64,000 nt of DNA from Pirellulaceae bacterium (GTDB taxonomy: Bacteria > Planctomycetota > Planctomycetia > Pirellulales > Pirellulaceae), in NCBI GenBank assembly GCA_020852965.1, contig JADYZV010000018.1:1-64000 (forward strand), given 5' to 3'. This document shows positions 13,845-21,900 of the stretch, in pieces. A program made the position numbers and the translations under genes. The stretch's first letter is position 1, and every line of letters begins with the position of its first letter. A model generated the notes under the pieces. That model saw nothing but the letters and a program-made list of their open reading frames with translations, did no database searches and was not told where the DNA came from.

Positions 13845-15536
13845 TCACCATCTGGCCAAACCACCTAGGCCCATGCGGGGCTCCGGCTCGGGCGACGAAT
13901 AGCCGTGCTTGTTGAAATATCGCGACGCTCGCAAGTCGCAATCCGGCGAATGGTCTACCTTCATGGACGCATCGTTGAATGAGGCCGTTATTTCGCAACA
14001 AGTGCAGCATTGCTCCGAATCGTCGGCTGCCGGTCGATCGCACCCAGGCGACTTGCAGAGTGCATCGACTTTACCCATCCCAGACACCAGCGCCGGCGCT
14101 TGTTTGGCCACCTGCCCCACACCTGTGAGATAAGCCAGTGCGGCTGCGTCAACTTGGTCTTTATACTTTCCAGCTGGGAAGTCTCGAAGCTCCTCCAGGA
14201 AGTCAGCGTTCCATGGGCCGCGCAATAGGTACACTTCGCCAAACGCTATCGCATTGGCCAGCGGCTCGGCTCGGGCCTCTTTGTTTGTGGTCGGCCTGAC
14301 TGCCTGAACTCGGTGCCCCTTCAGACGCTTGATTGCGTTCTCGGCTGACTCCTTGCCACCGCTGCCGGGTTCTTGTTCAACGACCGTTTGGCTGCGCTCA
14401 AGTGTGTAGTGCATTTCGTCGAGGGTACACGCTGCGGCCATCTGGCCTAGAACCTCGGACGCCTCCCACTGCCCACGCCGAACGTCCAAGATGAAACACT
14501 GCTCCCCCTTCCAGCCAAGTAGCACGCCGGCCGAGTAGCAACCCGAATCCTTAGAGGCGGCCCGGTCCCAACCGCGAACTACCTTATCGAGCTTCAGCGG
14601 TGCCGCGTCTATCGTGTTCGCTGTGAGTCGATCGACTGCAAACATCTGGCCGACGCTATGCTGAGGGTCTTGCTGGAGCTGCGCACGGGTCGCACGCGGG
14701 CCCATCGACCGTTCGTTGCGTTTCACTTTTTCCTCGGTGAACACCTGAGGAAACAGCAGCTCCCCATCGGTCTTGCGCCAATCTCCGCCGTAGCCACGGT
14801 CTGGCATAGCTCGATCTTGCTCGAATCGCATCGGCAGGCAGACGTGATGCCACGGCGGAACGTCCCCAGCGCCAAGGGCCTGCTTGTTCTGCTCGACTGC
14901 AACACTGCTCGGATCGTCAGGGTGCAATCGCTGCTGGCTGAGAATGTGAGCCGCTCCACGGGCAACACCCCGGGAGCTGATCGTCTCGCGATACCAACTC
15001 TTCCATGCTTCACGTTCGAGCTTCGAACCGGCCTGGTCCACACTTAGCGGGTCTTCGAACAGAATAAAATCAGGGTGCTCGCCCGTTACCCGACTCCCCC
15101 GCGTAGTCGAAAGTCGATAGCCGCCCGCCGTGGTTCGGTAATACCCCTTGCGGTTATCGTCTTCTTCCAATTGGACGTGCGGCCAGCGTTGACGATACCA
15201 AACCGACTCGACTAAGCGCCGGCTGTTGGTCGCGTCCCGCAGTGTGAACTCAAGGCTGTAGCTCTGATAGAGAAACCTCGCTTCTGGTTTCCACGACCAC
15301 ACCCAAGCCGGGAACAGGATGGCTACCACGCTCGACTTGGTACACTCGGGAGGCACGTTGATCAGCAGTCGGCTTATCTCACCTTTGGCGGCAGCCTGAA
15401 GGTGTCGGGCCATCAAGGCAACGTGATTGCCCGGTATGAACTCGGTGCCTTCGAGCTGGTCCCATGCGCCGGCAATGAAGCGTTCAAACGACAGGCTCAG
15501 TAGCCGGGTCTCGACTAGCAGTAGATTCGCGTTCAT
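13845..15536 (-). CDS. terL: Terminase large subunit with C-terminal Cys/His extension
   Basis: 563 aa. ATPase half: unusual Walker A NVPPECTKSSVVAILFPAW (about 60-78; usual form PPGxGKS), Walker B FILFEDPLS (about 157), then SQQRLHPDD (coupling motif region). Nuclease half: GWDRAASKDSG (about 318), VEQEPGSGGK (about 387) and FPAGKYKDQVDAAA (about 462), the last typical of the TerL RNase-H-like nuclease. Packages phage DNA into proheads. From about 485 there is an added Cys/His-rich region (CKSPGCDRP, CCTCC, HSPDC), not part of normal TerL. It overlaps the upstream small-terminase-like gene by 53 bp. Confidence 0.9.
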   Translation of the reverse strand: MNANLLLVETRLLSLSFERFIAGAWDQLEGTEFIPGNHVALMARHLQAAAKGEISRLLINVPPECTKSSVVAILFPAWVWSWKPEARFLYQSYSLEFTLRDATNSRRLVESVWYRQRWPHVQLEEDDNRKGYYRTTAGGYRLSTTRGSRVTGEHPDFILFEDPLSVDQAGSKLEREAWKSWYRETISSRGVARGAAHILSQQRLHPDDPSSVAVEQNKQALGAGDVPPWHHVCLPMRFEQDRAMPDRGYGGDWRKTDGELLFPQVFTEEKVKRNERSMGPRATRAQLQQDPQHSVGQMFAVDRLTANTIDAAPLKLDKVVRGWDRAASKDSGCYSAGVLLGWKGEQCFILDVRRGQWEASEVLGQMAAACTLDEMHYTLERSQTVVEQEPGSGGKESAENAIKRLKGHRVQAVRPTTNKEARAEPLANAIAFGEVYLLRGPWNADFLEELRDFPAGKYKDQVDAAALAYLTGVGQVAKQAPALVSGMGKVDALCKSPGCDRPAADDSEQCCTCCEITASFNDASMKVDHSPDCDLRASRYFNKHGYSSPEPEPRMGLGGLARW

Positions 15537-15912
15537 CTTTGGAAGTCGCCCTGAGTAAGTCCGCGATAACGGCTAGTTGCGTTTCGTCCGCGTTCTCGAT
15601 CATTCGCCGAACGGGGTCATCCTGTGCGGCCTGCTGAATGATAACCGTTGGCGGTGCTTTTTCGACGATCGACTTAGCCGCTACGGCTGACTGCAATCGC
15701 AGCTTGTCGATGTTTGCCAGCGTCTGCGATGCGCGGTTAATCTCCCGCTTGGTACTGGTTGAATCGCTTAGCACTTCCTGAAGGCGGCTTACTACTAGGG
15801 CTCGCGTATCGTCGCCCATCTCCCATCCCTGGTTGATCGACTTGCATAGCAGCGCTAAGTCGTTGACCACCATCGGGTAGTCGTCGTGCTTGCTCTCCTT
15901 ACCCATCGCCAT
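15484..15912 (-). CDS. Probable terminase small subunit-like protein, 142 aa
   Basis: ATG 15912 (MAMGKESKHDDYPMVVNDLA) preceded by AGGGTGG. Helical with RASQTLANIDKLRL in the middle, an arrangement seen in small terminases just upstream of TerL. Identification rests mainly on position and the 53-bp overlap with the large subunit gene; no HTH is obvious. It would recognise the packaging site. Confidence 0.5.
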   Translation of the reverse strand: MAMGKESKHDDYPMVVNDLALLCKSINQGWEMGDDTRALVVSRLQEVLSDSTSTKREINRASQTLANIDKLRLQSAVAAKSIVEKAPPTVIIQQAAQDDPVRRMIENADETQLAVIADLLRATSKDERESTASRDPATEPVV

Positions 15913-15977
15913 TGCGGCCACCCTGTAGCGTTCGTGCTTGCGTTCCCGCCCCCTCAATCCCCCTGGGATCTTACCAT

Positions 15978-16361
15978 TTAGGGCTGTTCCGGCAAATTGC
16001 GAGTTACCAGCAGGTGGCTTTCAAGCAGCACTTCCTTCAACAGGCTGCCAGCTTCATCGAACTCCCAGTAGTTCGCATCGCCGTTATCGAGGATGGCCCT
16101 AGCTCGGTTTAGCTGGCTGTCCCATTGGCTTGGGTACTTGTCGAGAACCGACAGCATTTCCAGGGCTCTGAGGCGGCGTTTGCCCGACGTCTGCCAAGAG
16201 GTCATGGCGGCCATTGCCTGCGAGACGAACAGGAACACGTAGCGGGTCGTGCGCTGCTTCATGTGAGCGTCGCAACACTCTACAAATTGCATGGCCTCTT
16301 CGGGGGTGAGATCATTGAGCAGTTGGCAAAGCTCGTCAACGCGGTCAGTTGCAGCAACCAT
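15978..16361 (-). CDS. Hypothetical protein, 127 aa
   Basis: Starts MVAATDRVDELCQLLNDLTP at ATG 16361. Helical, with two Cys near position 30 (ECCDAH). No family recognised. It precedes the terminase genes in the same direction (65-bp gap). A degraded copy of its first 20 codons is fused to an integrase relic at 29965, showing that a related element had the same gene. Confidence 0.55.
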   Translation of the reverse strand: MVAATDRVDELCQLLNDLTPEEAMQFVECCDAHMKQRTTRYVFLFVSQAMAAMTSWQTSGKRRLRALEMLSVLDKYPSQWDSQLNRARAILDNGDANYWEFDEAGSLLKEVLLESHLLVTRNLPEQP

Positions 16362-16488
16362 CGATAACCCCTGAGAGTAAACGCGGCCGCGCGGATGCCG
16401 CTTAACTTGCTATAGTCGCGCTCCCACGGAATGGATAACCGTGGTGGAGGCATTATGCAGCGGGCGGAGGCGGAAACCAATGGCTAAG

Positions 16489-16800
16489 TCAGCCGATAAA
16501 CTTATCGTAGTCGGCGTGCGAACCGATCCAGTACCAGACGTTCCGACCATCCTCATCCACGACGTAGATTGCCCGATAGCTCATTACTATTGAAATGGAG
16601 ACACTGCCGGGGACGTGGTGACTCTTGGAGGTATCACGTAGCGTATGGCTACGGAATGATGGATGCTCGGGGTTTGAGTCAAAGAGTGGAGCCATGGCGC
16701 GCACTGCTTGCCGAATTGATTCTGGCAGTCTGGCGTACTGTTCGCGGAAGTCGCGGGTTGTGCGATTTCGGAGCCTAAAAGAACGGGCGAGTTTGGCCAC
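16489..16800 (-). CDS. RelE/ParE-superfamily toxin
   Basis: 103 aa, size and fold pattern of RelE-like ribosome-dependent RNases or ParE toxins: basic N-terminus (FRLRNRTTRDFREQYARL), helix PESIRQAVRAMAPLF, strands VSISIVMSYRAIYVVDEDG and WYWIGSHADYDKFI. The last part is the typical RelE C-terminal strand. Overlaps the upstream 159-aa gene by 26 bp, as toxin-antitoxin pairs often do. A broken relative of the last 25 residues lies at 36885-36965. Confidence 0.75.
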   Translation of the reverse strand: MAKLARSFRLRNRTTRDFREQYARLPESIRQAVRAMAPLFDSNPEHPSFRSHTLRDTSKSHHVPGSVSISIVMSYRAIYVVDEDGRNVWYWIGSHADYDKFIG

Positions 16801-17254
16801 TTCGGCTCTCTTCTAATGCGGACGCTTCCAACGCCAAAGCGGTTGGCCCCATAACGCGTTCAGTTTCGTCGAGCGCTCGAAGATTGGCTTCCATTGCCAC
16901 GACTAGTCCTCGCAATCGATCTACTCGCTCATCATCCGGTAAGAGCTCGAACCGGTCGATCATCTGTATGACGGCCTTGCCGCTAACTAGCCAATTCGCT
17001 GCCAGATAGTTCACGACCATTTCGACCGAATTATAATCTTCATCCGAAACCTCACCGCCCCACAAGCGTTGGCGGTTCTGAAGGTCCAGGTCGATGATTG
17101 GCGAATGTGACTCGATAGCACCAATTACCGCGTTGGCGACGCTATCGACTGCTTCCTTGACCATTCGGTCAATGTCGCTACGTACCGAGTAGAGACTGTC
17201 CACTTCGTCGCGAAAGCGATGAACGGTTTCTCGTGTCTTTTCGGTCGTAATCAT
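16775..17254 (-). CDS. Probable antitoxin partner, 159 aa
   Basis: Starts MITTEKTRETVHRFRDEVDS. Long and helical for an antitoxin; the C-terminus RVMGPTALALEASALEESR overlaps the RelE-like toxin start by 26 bp. Order (first gene acidic/helical, second gene RelE fold) and overlap point to an antitoxin. No DNA-binding domain is evident, so autoregulation may use another fold. The call is from context. Confidence 0.5.
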   Translation of the reverse strand: MITTEKTRETVHRFRDEVDSLYSVRSDIDRMVKEAVDSVANAVIGAIESHSPIIDLDLQNRQRLWGGEVSDEDYNSVEMVVNYLAANWLVSGKAVIQMIDRFELLPDDERVDRLRGLVVAMEANLRALDETERVMGPTALALEASALEESRSGQTRPFF

Positions 17255-17354
17255 CGGCTTTCCCTGTTCGATTGGAGTCCGTCCAGTCGTATCGGCCGGT
17301 GGGGACCGGCTCCTATAGTCTAACTCCTATACCCGCGCAATGCACCTTCCTCCT

Positions 17355-17385
17355 GGGGGGATGCTAGCGACCGCTAGCTACCCCC
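17355..17385. terminator. Stem-loop at end of the 168-aa gene
   Basis: GGGGG-at-GCTAGCG-ac-CGCTAGC-ta-CCCCC (17356-17385): a 7-bp inner and 5-bp outer stem separated by a 2x2 mismatch. It overlaps the stop codon of the 17378-17884 gene. No T-tract, so its role may be transcript protection rather than termination. Confidence 0.35.
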
Positions 17386-17884
17386 GCGCCGGCACGAACC
17401 GCATCGCGGAATCCAGCCGCAAACCGCACGCGCGGGCCTGCGTAGTCAGGTGGTCGCGTAGCCCGTACAGTTCTGCGAGCGTGTCGCTGTCTCGCTCCGA
17501 GCGTGCCTTGGCGATGGCTTGCATGATCTCTCCGCGAAGCGATTGGAACTCGGTCGCGCGGCAAACGGCGGCCTTCGCGAAGCTCTTGGCAAAAGACCGT
17601 TCTGCGGCTGGATCGCACAGACGGCCCTTGGCCCATTTGAAACCCGACTCATCAACGAGGGCCGACAGTTGGCGGTGAACGTGAGTCCAATGGTCCCGAT
17701 CCGCTGGAGACTTGGCCATGCCGATTCGCACGTCCGCAATGTGCAAGCCATGCTCAAGCTGCGCGGCCGTGTCGCCAGACGCTTTTGCTCGTGCTAGCAG
17801 TCGTTGGTGTCGGTGGTATCTCGCGATCCGATCTACTTGTTGGCTGAGCTGCTCGAACTCGCTAACGGTAAGTGTATCGCTCAT
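17378..17884 (-). CDS. Hypothetical helical protein, 168 aa
   Basis: Starts MSDTLTVSEFEQLSQQVDRI. Rich in Arg, Ala and His with several helices (FAKSFAKAAVCRATEFQSLR); no recognised domain. It follows the polymerase-like gene with a 70-bp gap and may belong to the replication module. ATG 17884 is the only reasonable start. Confidence 0.55.
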   Translation of the reverse strand: MSDTLTVSEFEQLSQQVDRIARYHRHQRLLARAKASGDTAAQLEHGLHIADVRIGMAKSPADRDHWTHVHRQLSALVDESGFKWAKGRLCDPAAERSFAKSFAKAAVCRATEFQSLRGEIMQAIAKARSERDSDTLAELYGLRDHLTTQARACGLRLDSAMRFVPARG

Positions 17885-17954
17885 TTTGGGTGCTCCGATT
17901 GTTGGAGGTGCTGGATGGTGGATTATTCAACAATTAGGACGCAATTGGAATCCA

Positions 17955-19217
17955 CTAATACTGACGAAGGAGCGTTGCGCGAAGCCTTGGCTCAGCGTCA
18001 TGCTTCGCAAAATGGCGGTTAACCGTCTGCGCAACGGCAGGCACGTTCGACCGAGGGACGATCAGAGCGTCGTGGATGGTGAGAATCGGCAGGTAAGGCA
18101 TAGTCTGACGGAGCTCGTCGCACACTCCGTCAATTATCAAGGACGACTCGAACCGCTGGCTTACTTGGGCAATCTTACGATGGCCAATATCGGATTGGGT
18201 CTTAATCGATTCAACGAATCCCAGCAGCGACGAAAAGTCGGTCTCCAGCACCGAGTAGACCGGCCGCGTCCGTGAGTACTCGATCGACCCGAACATTGCC
18301 GGCATGAAACCAGCCTTGGCTTGGTCCCGAGTCCAATTGCCCGAAGTTGTGCTGGTCAACACGTCGGCCAAGTACTGGTAAATGTCGCCAGTCGTGCAGA
18401 TGCGAATCCACTCCTCAATGTCGCCCGGAACACGCGACCCCGTTTTTTTTGCGTGGTCGCGCGCGAGTATCCCTATTAGCAATGGCTGACACCCTCTGAT
18501 GTCTAATTCAACCAGTTCCTTCCCCACTTCCCCTACGGGGGAAGAAGAAAAAGAACTACTAGCCAGGGACGCGGGGAGGGATGGGGGCCGCCCTCGCTGC
18601 CCCTCTCTCCCATATGTTGCATATAGTGGGCGCAAAAACAGGTTCGGACGCAGGTACCGAGGTAGGCCGCTGTATGTGGAATGCAGGCGTCGGCCGAACT
18701 CGTCACGCATGGCAAAGACGTCACCGCGCCGGATGCTCGATATCGTGTAGTGATCCCACGGCGTTTTTACGTTGCTTGAATGATCCAATGAGAACAATTG
18801 CATTCGCGAGAAGAGCCATTCACCGACTGGCCCAAGCGTATTACGGCAGTACGCCGGCAACGAGTCCTGTCGCCGCATTTTGTTCGCGAGCTTGTAGAAA
18901 CGGTACTTGCCGTGGCGATGCTCGTCAGTGAATCTCATCGACTTTGCGAAGCGGCCAACGGAATATCGCTCATTGCGATCGATGAAACCCAGTTGCTCGC
19001 ACTGTCGCATGACTCGCGAAGCGTGACCCGATACGATTCCCCGAGCTTCTGCGACTGGAAAATTGACATAGTGACCGGCGACATGCTCATCGTATGCAGC
19101 GGTCCTCCTCATTAGATGGCCGATGAGCTTGGCCTGCTCATCGGACTGAGGGGTAATCGTGGTAGGTATAGATACTGTCTGTTGCCGGTAGTCGGCCACG
19201 GCTGTAGAATGCCGCAT
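17955..19217 (-). CDS. Small family-A-like DNA polymerase
   Basis: 420 aa from ATG 19217 (a GTG at 19274 is possible but unlike protein). The C-terminal half shows the order of PolA palm/finger motifs: motif A VELDIRGCQPLLIG (about 230), an O-helix-like motif B RDQAKAGFMPAMFGS (about 290; PolA pattern RxxxKxxxFGxxY), and motif C PILTIHDALIV (about 395; usual HDE becomes HDA). The N-terminal 200 residues contain no visible exonuclease motif. At 420 aa it is far shorter than Pol I, like polymerases on small mobile elements. It likely replicates the element, or is a diverged relative. Distant homology only. Confidence 0.6.
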   Translation of the reverse strand: MRHSTAVADYRQQTVSIPTTITPQSDEQAKLIGHLMRRTAAYDEHVAGHYVNFPVAEARGIVSGHASRVMRQCEQLGFIDRNERYSVGRFAKSMRFTDEHRHGKYRFYKLANKMRRQDSLPAYCRNTLGPVGEWLFSRMQLFSLDHSSNVKTPWDHYTISSIRRGDVFAMRDEFGRRLHSTYSGLPRYLRPNLFLRPLYATYGREGQRGRPPSLPASLASSSFSSSPVGEVGKELVELDIRGCQPLLIGILARDHAKKTGSRVPGDIEEWIRICTTGDIYQYLADVLTSTTSGNWTRDQAKAGFMPAMFGSIEYSRTRPVYSVLETDFSSLLGFVESIKTQSDIGHRKIAQVSQRFESSLIIDGVCDELRQTMPYLPILTIHDALIVPRSNVPAVAQTVNRHFAKHDAEPRLRATLLRQY

Positions 19218-19299
19218 GATGTTGTCGCCCCGATATACGGGCCAGTCGATCGACCTATAGCACCACCACAGCACGCAGGTCGCATCGCAAATTAAATTC

Positions 19300-19336
19300 A
19301 GCCGCTGGAGTCGTACCCAGCGGCTGTTTTTGTTTT
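19300..19336 (+). terminator. Rightward Rho-independent terminator
   Basis: AGCCGCTGG (19300-19308), 8-nt loop, CCAGCGGCT (19317-19325), then GTTTTTGTTTT. A near-ideal rightward terminator in a region where all recognised genes read leftward. Confidence 0.7.
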
Positions 19337-19451
19337 GCCACGGAACGTGCAGAACTCAACGTCGCACGGTGGCTATCGTTTGCTGAAAGTCGAAAATAGC
19401 TACTCTTCTTCGGAGTCAATCTGATTCGCGGATGTCAGCAACGCGACAAAA

Positions 19452-19467
19452 CGGACACGCGTGTCCG
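19452..19467. promoter_or_regulatory. Perfect 16-bp palindrome near ParB-like gene
   Basis: CGGACACGCGTGTCCG, 20 bp after the stop of the ParB-like gene. The size matches classical parS sites (16-bp palindromes) although the sequence differs. Alternative: operator or weak terminator. Confidence 0.45.
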
Positions 19468-19487
19468 AAGTGAGCGAGCAAAACAGA

Positions 19488-20150
19488 TTATCGTTCGCCG
19501 TTGGATGGTGCTGAAGCCTGAGCTTGCGCCCACGCAAGAAACTTACTTTTCTCGGCCGGCGTCATATAGTTGAACGCGTTGCAACCAACGCGAATTGGAT
19601 CCGCTAATCTGCTCGTCATCGCGTACCGTACGATGATTGACTCACCCATGTCCGAGACTTTCGGCAGTGCGGTTGGACCATTGGCCTTGGCTCGCTTGAC
19701 TGTGCCGGGCTTCCGTTTGGCAGCCACGGCTGCGATGTGCGACTCAGTTAGCTTGGGTTCTCCTTTCGCTGTTCGCGGGGCCGTCTCGACTACTTCCGCC
19801 CACACTTCGGCAATGACTTCATCACCTTCGCTGAGCAGTTGGGCCAAGGGTCTGCACTGTCTCTCGCCTGTCGGTTTGGGACCCATGGGTCCCACTTTCT
19901 CGTAGACCAAGGCCGCTTCTATCAAGCGATTACAGTGCCGCCTGCCGAATCCCCAACGGTCTTGGCAGTACGCGTCAAACGTCGAATGGCTCGCTCGGTA
20001 CAGTCGCTCATCTCGAATCAGCCGTAGCGATTCCCCCAGCTCGAAGAACGCTTTGATGCCTGCATCGATCTTCGATTCAAGACTCGCGAGTGCGGCTCGC
20101 TCGGAATTAGATAGCTTGTCAGCCGGGGCAGACAGAGTATTATCGGCCAT
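19488..20150 (-). CDS. ParB/DUF3102-like DNA-binding protein
   Basis: 220 aa from ATG 20150, which has a strong GGAGGTGG site; an upstream extension of the frame is unlikely. Residues about 20-80 (LESKIDAGIKAFFELGESLR, LYRASHSTFDAYCQDRWGFG, RHCNRLIEAA) form the helix set common in plasmid/phage ParB-like proteins, in which the LYR...FxxYCxxRWG motif is an HTH. KLTESHIAAVAAKRKPG could be a second DNA-binding helix. Likely role: partition, or regulation of the excised element. A 16-bp palindrome lies downstream. Confidence 0.65.
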   Translation of the reverse strand: MADNTLSAPADKLSNSERAALASLESKIDAGIKAFFELGESLRLIRDERLYRASHSTFDAYCQDRWGFGRRHCNRLIEAALVYEKVGPMGPKPTGERQCRPLAQLLSEGDEVIAEVWAEVVETAPRTAKGEPKLTESHIAAVAAKRKPGTVKRAKANGPTALPKVSDMGESIIVRYAMTSRLADPIRVGCNAFNYMTPAEKSKFLAWAQAQASAPSNGER

Positions 20151-20180
20151 GTGACCACCTCCAACGTGGTTGCAAAAGAG

Positions 20181-20209
20181 AGAGGCCAGCGTTAGCCGCG
20201 CTGGCCTCT
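20181..20209 (-). terminator. Leftward terminator before the ParB-like gene
   Basis: AGAGGCCAGCG (20181-20191), 7-nt loop, CGCTGGCCTCT (20199-20209). On the leftward strand a CTCTCTTTTG tract follows. It separates the 20353-21216 gene from the ParB-like gene. Confidence 0.6.
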
Positions 20210-20303
20210 TACACTTTACCCATGACCCAGCGGAATGGACACTACCTTTTGTCATCCAGCCAATCTATATTTCCATTAGTCCTACCGGTTGTTGGACTGC
20301 TTG

Positions 20304-20340
20304 CCGCTGCGGGACCTCATTGACCCCGCAGCGGTTTTTT
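20304..20340 (+). terminator. Rightward Rho-independent terminator
   Basis: CCGCTGCGGG (20304-20313), 11-nt loop, CCCGCAGCGG (20325-20334), TTTTTT. Strong rightward terminator, yet no rightward protein gene lies within several kb to its left. It could end an unannotated small RNA starting after about 20210. Confidence 0.7.
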
Positions 20341-20352
20341 CGTTAACGCCGG

Positions 20353-21216
20353 CTAGGCTTCGAGCATCTTGGCTTCGATCTCGGCTAGCTCAGCTGCAGC
20401 GGCTTCTAGCTTCGATGTGCGTTCGCTTAGCTCTCGCTCGTACTTCGCTAAGTCGTATGCCTGGCCGTGGTCCAGCGCAGGAGCTCGCTTGAGCCGTGCT
20501 ACCGTTTCACGCAGCCAGCCGATCTTGTCGCCATTATCCTGGCCTTTTTCGTCGAGCTCGCGCTCAGCCAGACGCTTGGCCGCCTTGAGCTCCGTTACCC
20601 GCGCGTGCAATTCCGCAGGGGCTTCGCGCAGTAGCCGTTCCCTAGCTGTTACCACTCGCCTATTTTCAGCCTCGGCCGTAGCTATCGCCCGATCTAACCG
20701 AGCATACTCACTCTGCCAGATCAGGTTTCCCAGTCGCTGCTCCCAGACTGCGCGGTCCATCAGATAGCGGGCTGCGGCTTCTTGATCTTTGTAGTATCCT
20801 TGTCCAGCTACAACCGCTCGCAACTGCTCCCGAGTAACCTCCGAAGACCCCACATCCAGCCCTGCGCCGTCTGGCGGGCTTACCACGTCCAGTACCCGCC
20901 ACGCTTCAGCGCGAGCTTGAATGTCGAATTGTAGTCTGTTCCACTCACTCACCTCGACCGGACCCAAATTAGCCGGCGGGCTGTAGACCATTCGGTCCCC
21001 CACACGTACCGGGACGCACTCACGCGGCAGTGCGATGCTAATGCTGCCGTGCGGCCAGCCTCGCTTGCTATCTGGCGTCGGCTTTTGCATCGTGTGAGCC
21101 TCGGTTGGGTCGACGGCTATTGTCGGCTTTTCGTATGTCGGCGATGCCGTCTGACTACCACTATCCCCAGCGGGTGTTGGCGCAACGTACAAAATCGGTT
21201 CACTATTCCCTACCAT
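20353..21216 (-). CDS. Coiled-coil phage protein, 287 aa
   Basis: ATG 21216 (MVGNSEPILYVAPTPAGDSG) with GAGGGAG nine bases upstream. Residues about 1-60 are low complexity. Residues about 60-110 may form a beta region (GSISIALPRECVPVRVGDRM). The last 170 residues are a long charged coiled coil (ARLDRAIATAEAENRRVVTA, KLEAAAAELAEIEAKMLEA). It overlaps the upstream HTH gene by 14 bp. Scaffold- or portal-associated roles are possible but the family is unknown. Confidence 0.6.
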   Translation of the reverse strand: MVGNSEPILYVAPTPAGDSGSQTASPTYEKPTIAVDPTEAHTMQKPTPDSKRGWPHGSISIALPRECVPVRVGDRMVYSPPANLGPVEVSEWNRLQFDIQARAEAWRVLDVVSPPDGAGLDVGSSEVTREQLRAVVAGQGYYKDQEAAARYLMDRAVWEQRLGNLIWQSEYARLDRAIATAEAENRRVVTARERLLREAPAELHARVTELKAAKRLAERELDEKGQDNGDKIGWLRETVARLKRAPALDHGQAYDLAKYERELSERTSKLEAAAAELAEIEAKMLEA

Positions 21217-21454
21217 CTGATTCATCTCCCTCAAAAGTTCGTTCTCTCAAAACCAGTTTCCACGCATCTTCGACCGCCGACAGGAAGTACTTGTCTGCAG
21301 TTCCTTTCCTCCCGCGAATCGCGGGGCAAACATGTCCCTTGCGGACCATCCAGGCCAGTCGTGCCAAGTCGATTCCCAGCTCCCGGCAGACCGCCTCAGC
21401 CGGTATCGGCCCCTCAGTTGTCAGCCTCAGCGGCGGCGGTTCCGGTGGTGGCAC
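21203..21454 (-). CDS. Small HTH-like protein, 83 aa
   Basis: Begins at GTG 21454 (MPPPEPPPLRLTTEGPIPAE), with AVCRELGIDLARLAWMVRKG resembling a helix-turn-helix. Overlaps both neighbours (41 bp with the upstream HTH gene, 14 bp with the downstream coiled-coil gene). No good ribosome site precedes the GTG, so translation probably depends on coupling. Third in a run of three excisionase-type HTH genes. Confidence 0.5.
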   Translation of the reverse strand: MPPPEPPPLRLTTEGPIPAEAVCRELGIDLARLAWMVRKGHVCPAIRGRKGTADKYFLSAVEDAWKLVLRERTFEGDESDGRE

Positions 21455-21725
21455 AGGCGCCGGTTTCTGCTTCGGCTTCCTTCACACGCGACAGAGCGTC
21501 GATCACCTCAGTCAGCGCGAACCGACGGACGTTCCCCAATCGCACTTTCACGGGGACTAGACCGTCCGCTATCCATCTATCAACGGTCGAGGTCGATACA
21601 CCCAGCGCGTTAGCCAGCCCGTGCGCATCCACGAGCGCCGGCTTCCCGCCTCGCGCGTCGAGCATCGCAATGACCTGCTTGGCGACCTCAGCCGCTATCT
21701 CAATCCGATCCCTTGGAGTCAGCAT
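21414..21725 (-). CDS. Excisionase-family HTH protein, 103 aa
   Basis: ATG 21725 with GGAGGTGG seven bases upstream. Residues 35-75 form an HTH_17 domain: GLANALGVSTSTVDRWIADG, then LVPVKVRLGNVRRFALTEVI, the usual wing of excisionase-like proteins. A short N-terminal helix (EIAAEVAKQVIAMLD) may dimerise. Overlaps the first HTH gene by 26 bp. Likely regulator or xis for one of the integrases. Confidence 0.7.
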   Translation of the reverse strand: MLTPRDRIEIAAEVAKQVIAMLDARGGKPALVDAHGLANALGVSTSTVDRWIADGLVPVKVRLGNVRRFALTEVIDALSRVKEAEAETGACATTGTAAAEADN

Positions 21726-21900
21726 TTTGACCACCTCCCTTCAGCAGTCGGTCCAAATCCGCTTTCACGTACCACTTGGTTCCTGGCACTCGCTTCAGTG
21801 CCCCAGCTTCAGTCATCCTGCGCAGCCGATACCACGTTATCCCGAGGTACTTTGTCGCCTCCAGCGAGTTGAGGAATTCTTTCTCTTTCACGTCAGCCAT
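21700..21900 (-). CDS. Excisionase-family HTH protein, 66 aa
   Basis: ATG 21900 with AAGGAG eight bases upstream. MADVKEKEFLNSLEATKYLG opens an HTH_17 domain (ITWYRLRRMTEAGALKRVPG) with a wing around KWYVKADLDRLLKG. First gene of the leftward unit divergent from the rightward tape-measure-like gene at 22078; the 177-bp gap between them probably holds promoters for both, and one or more of these HTH proteins may act there. Confidence 0.72.
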   Translation of the reverse strand: MADVKEKEFLNSLEATKYLGITWYRLRRMTEAGALKRVPGTKWYVKADLDRLLKGGGQNADSKGSD

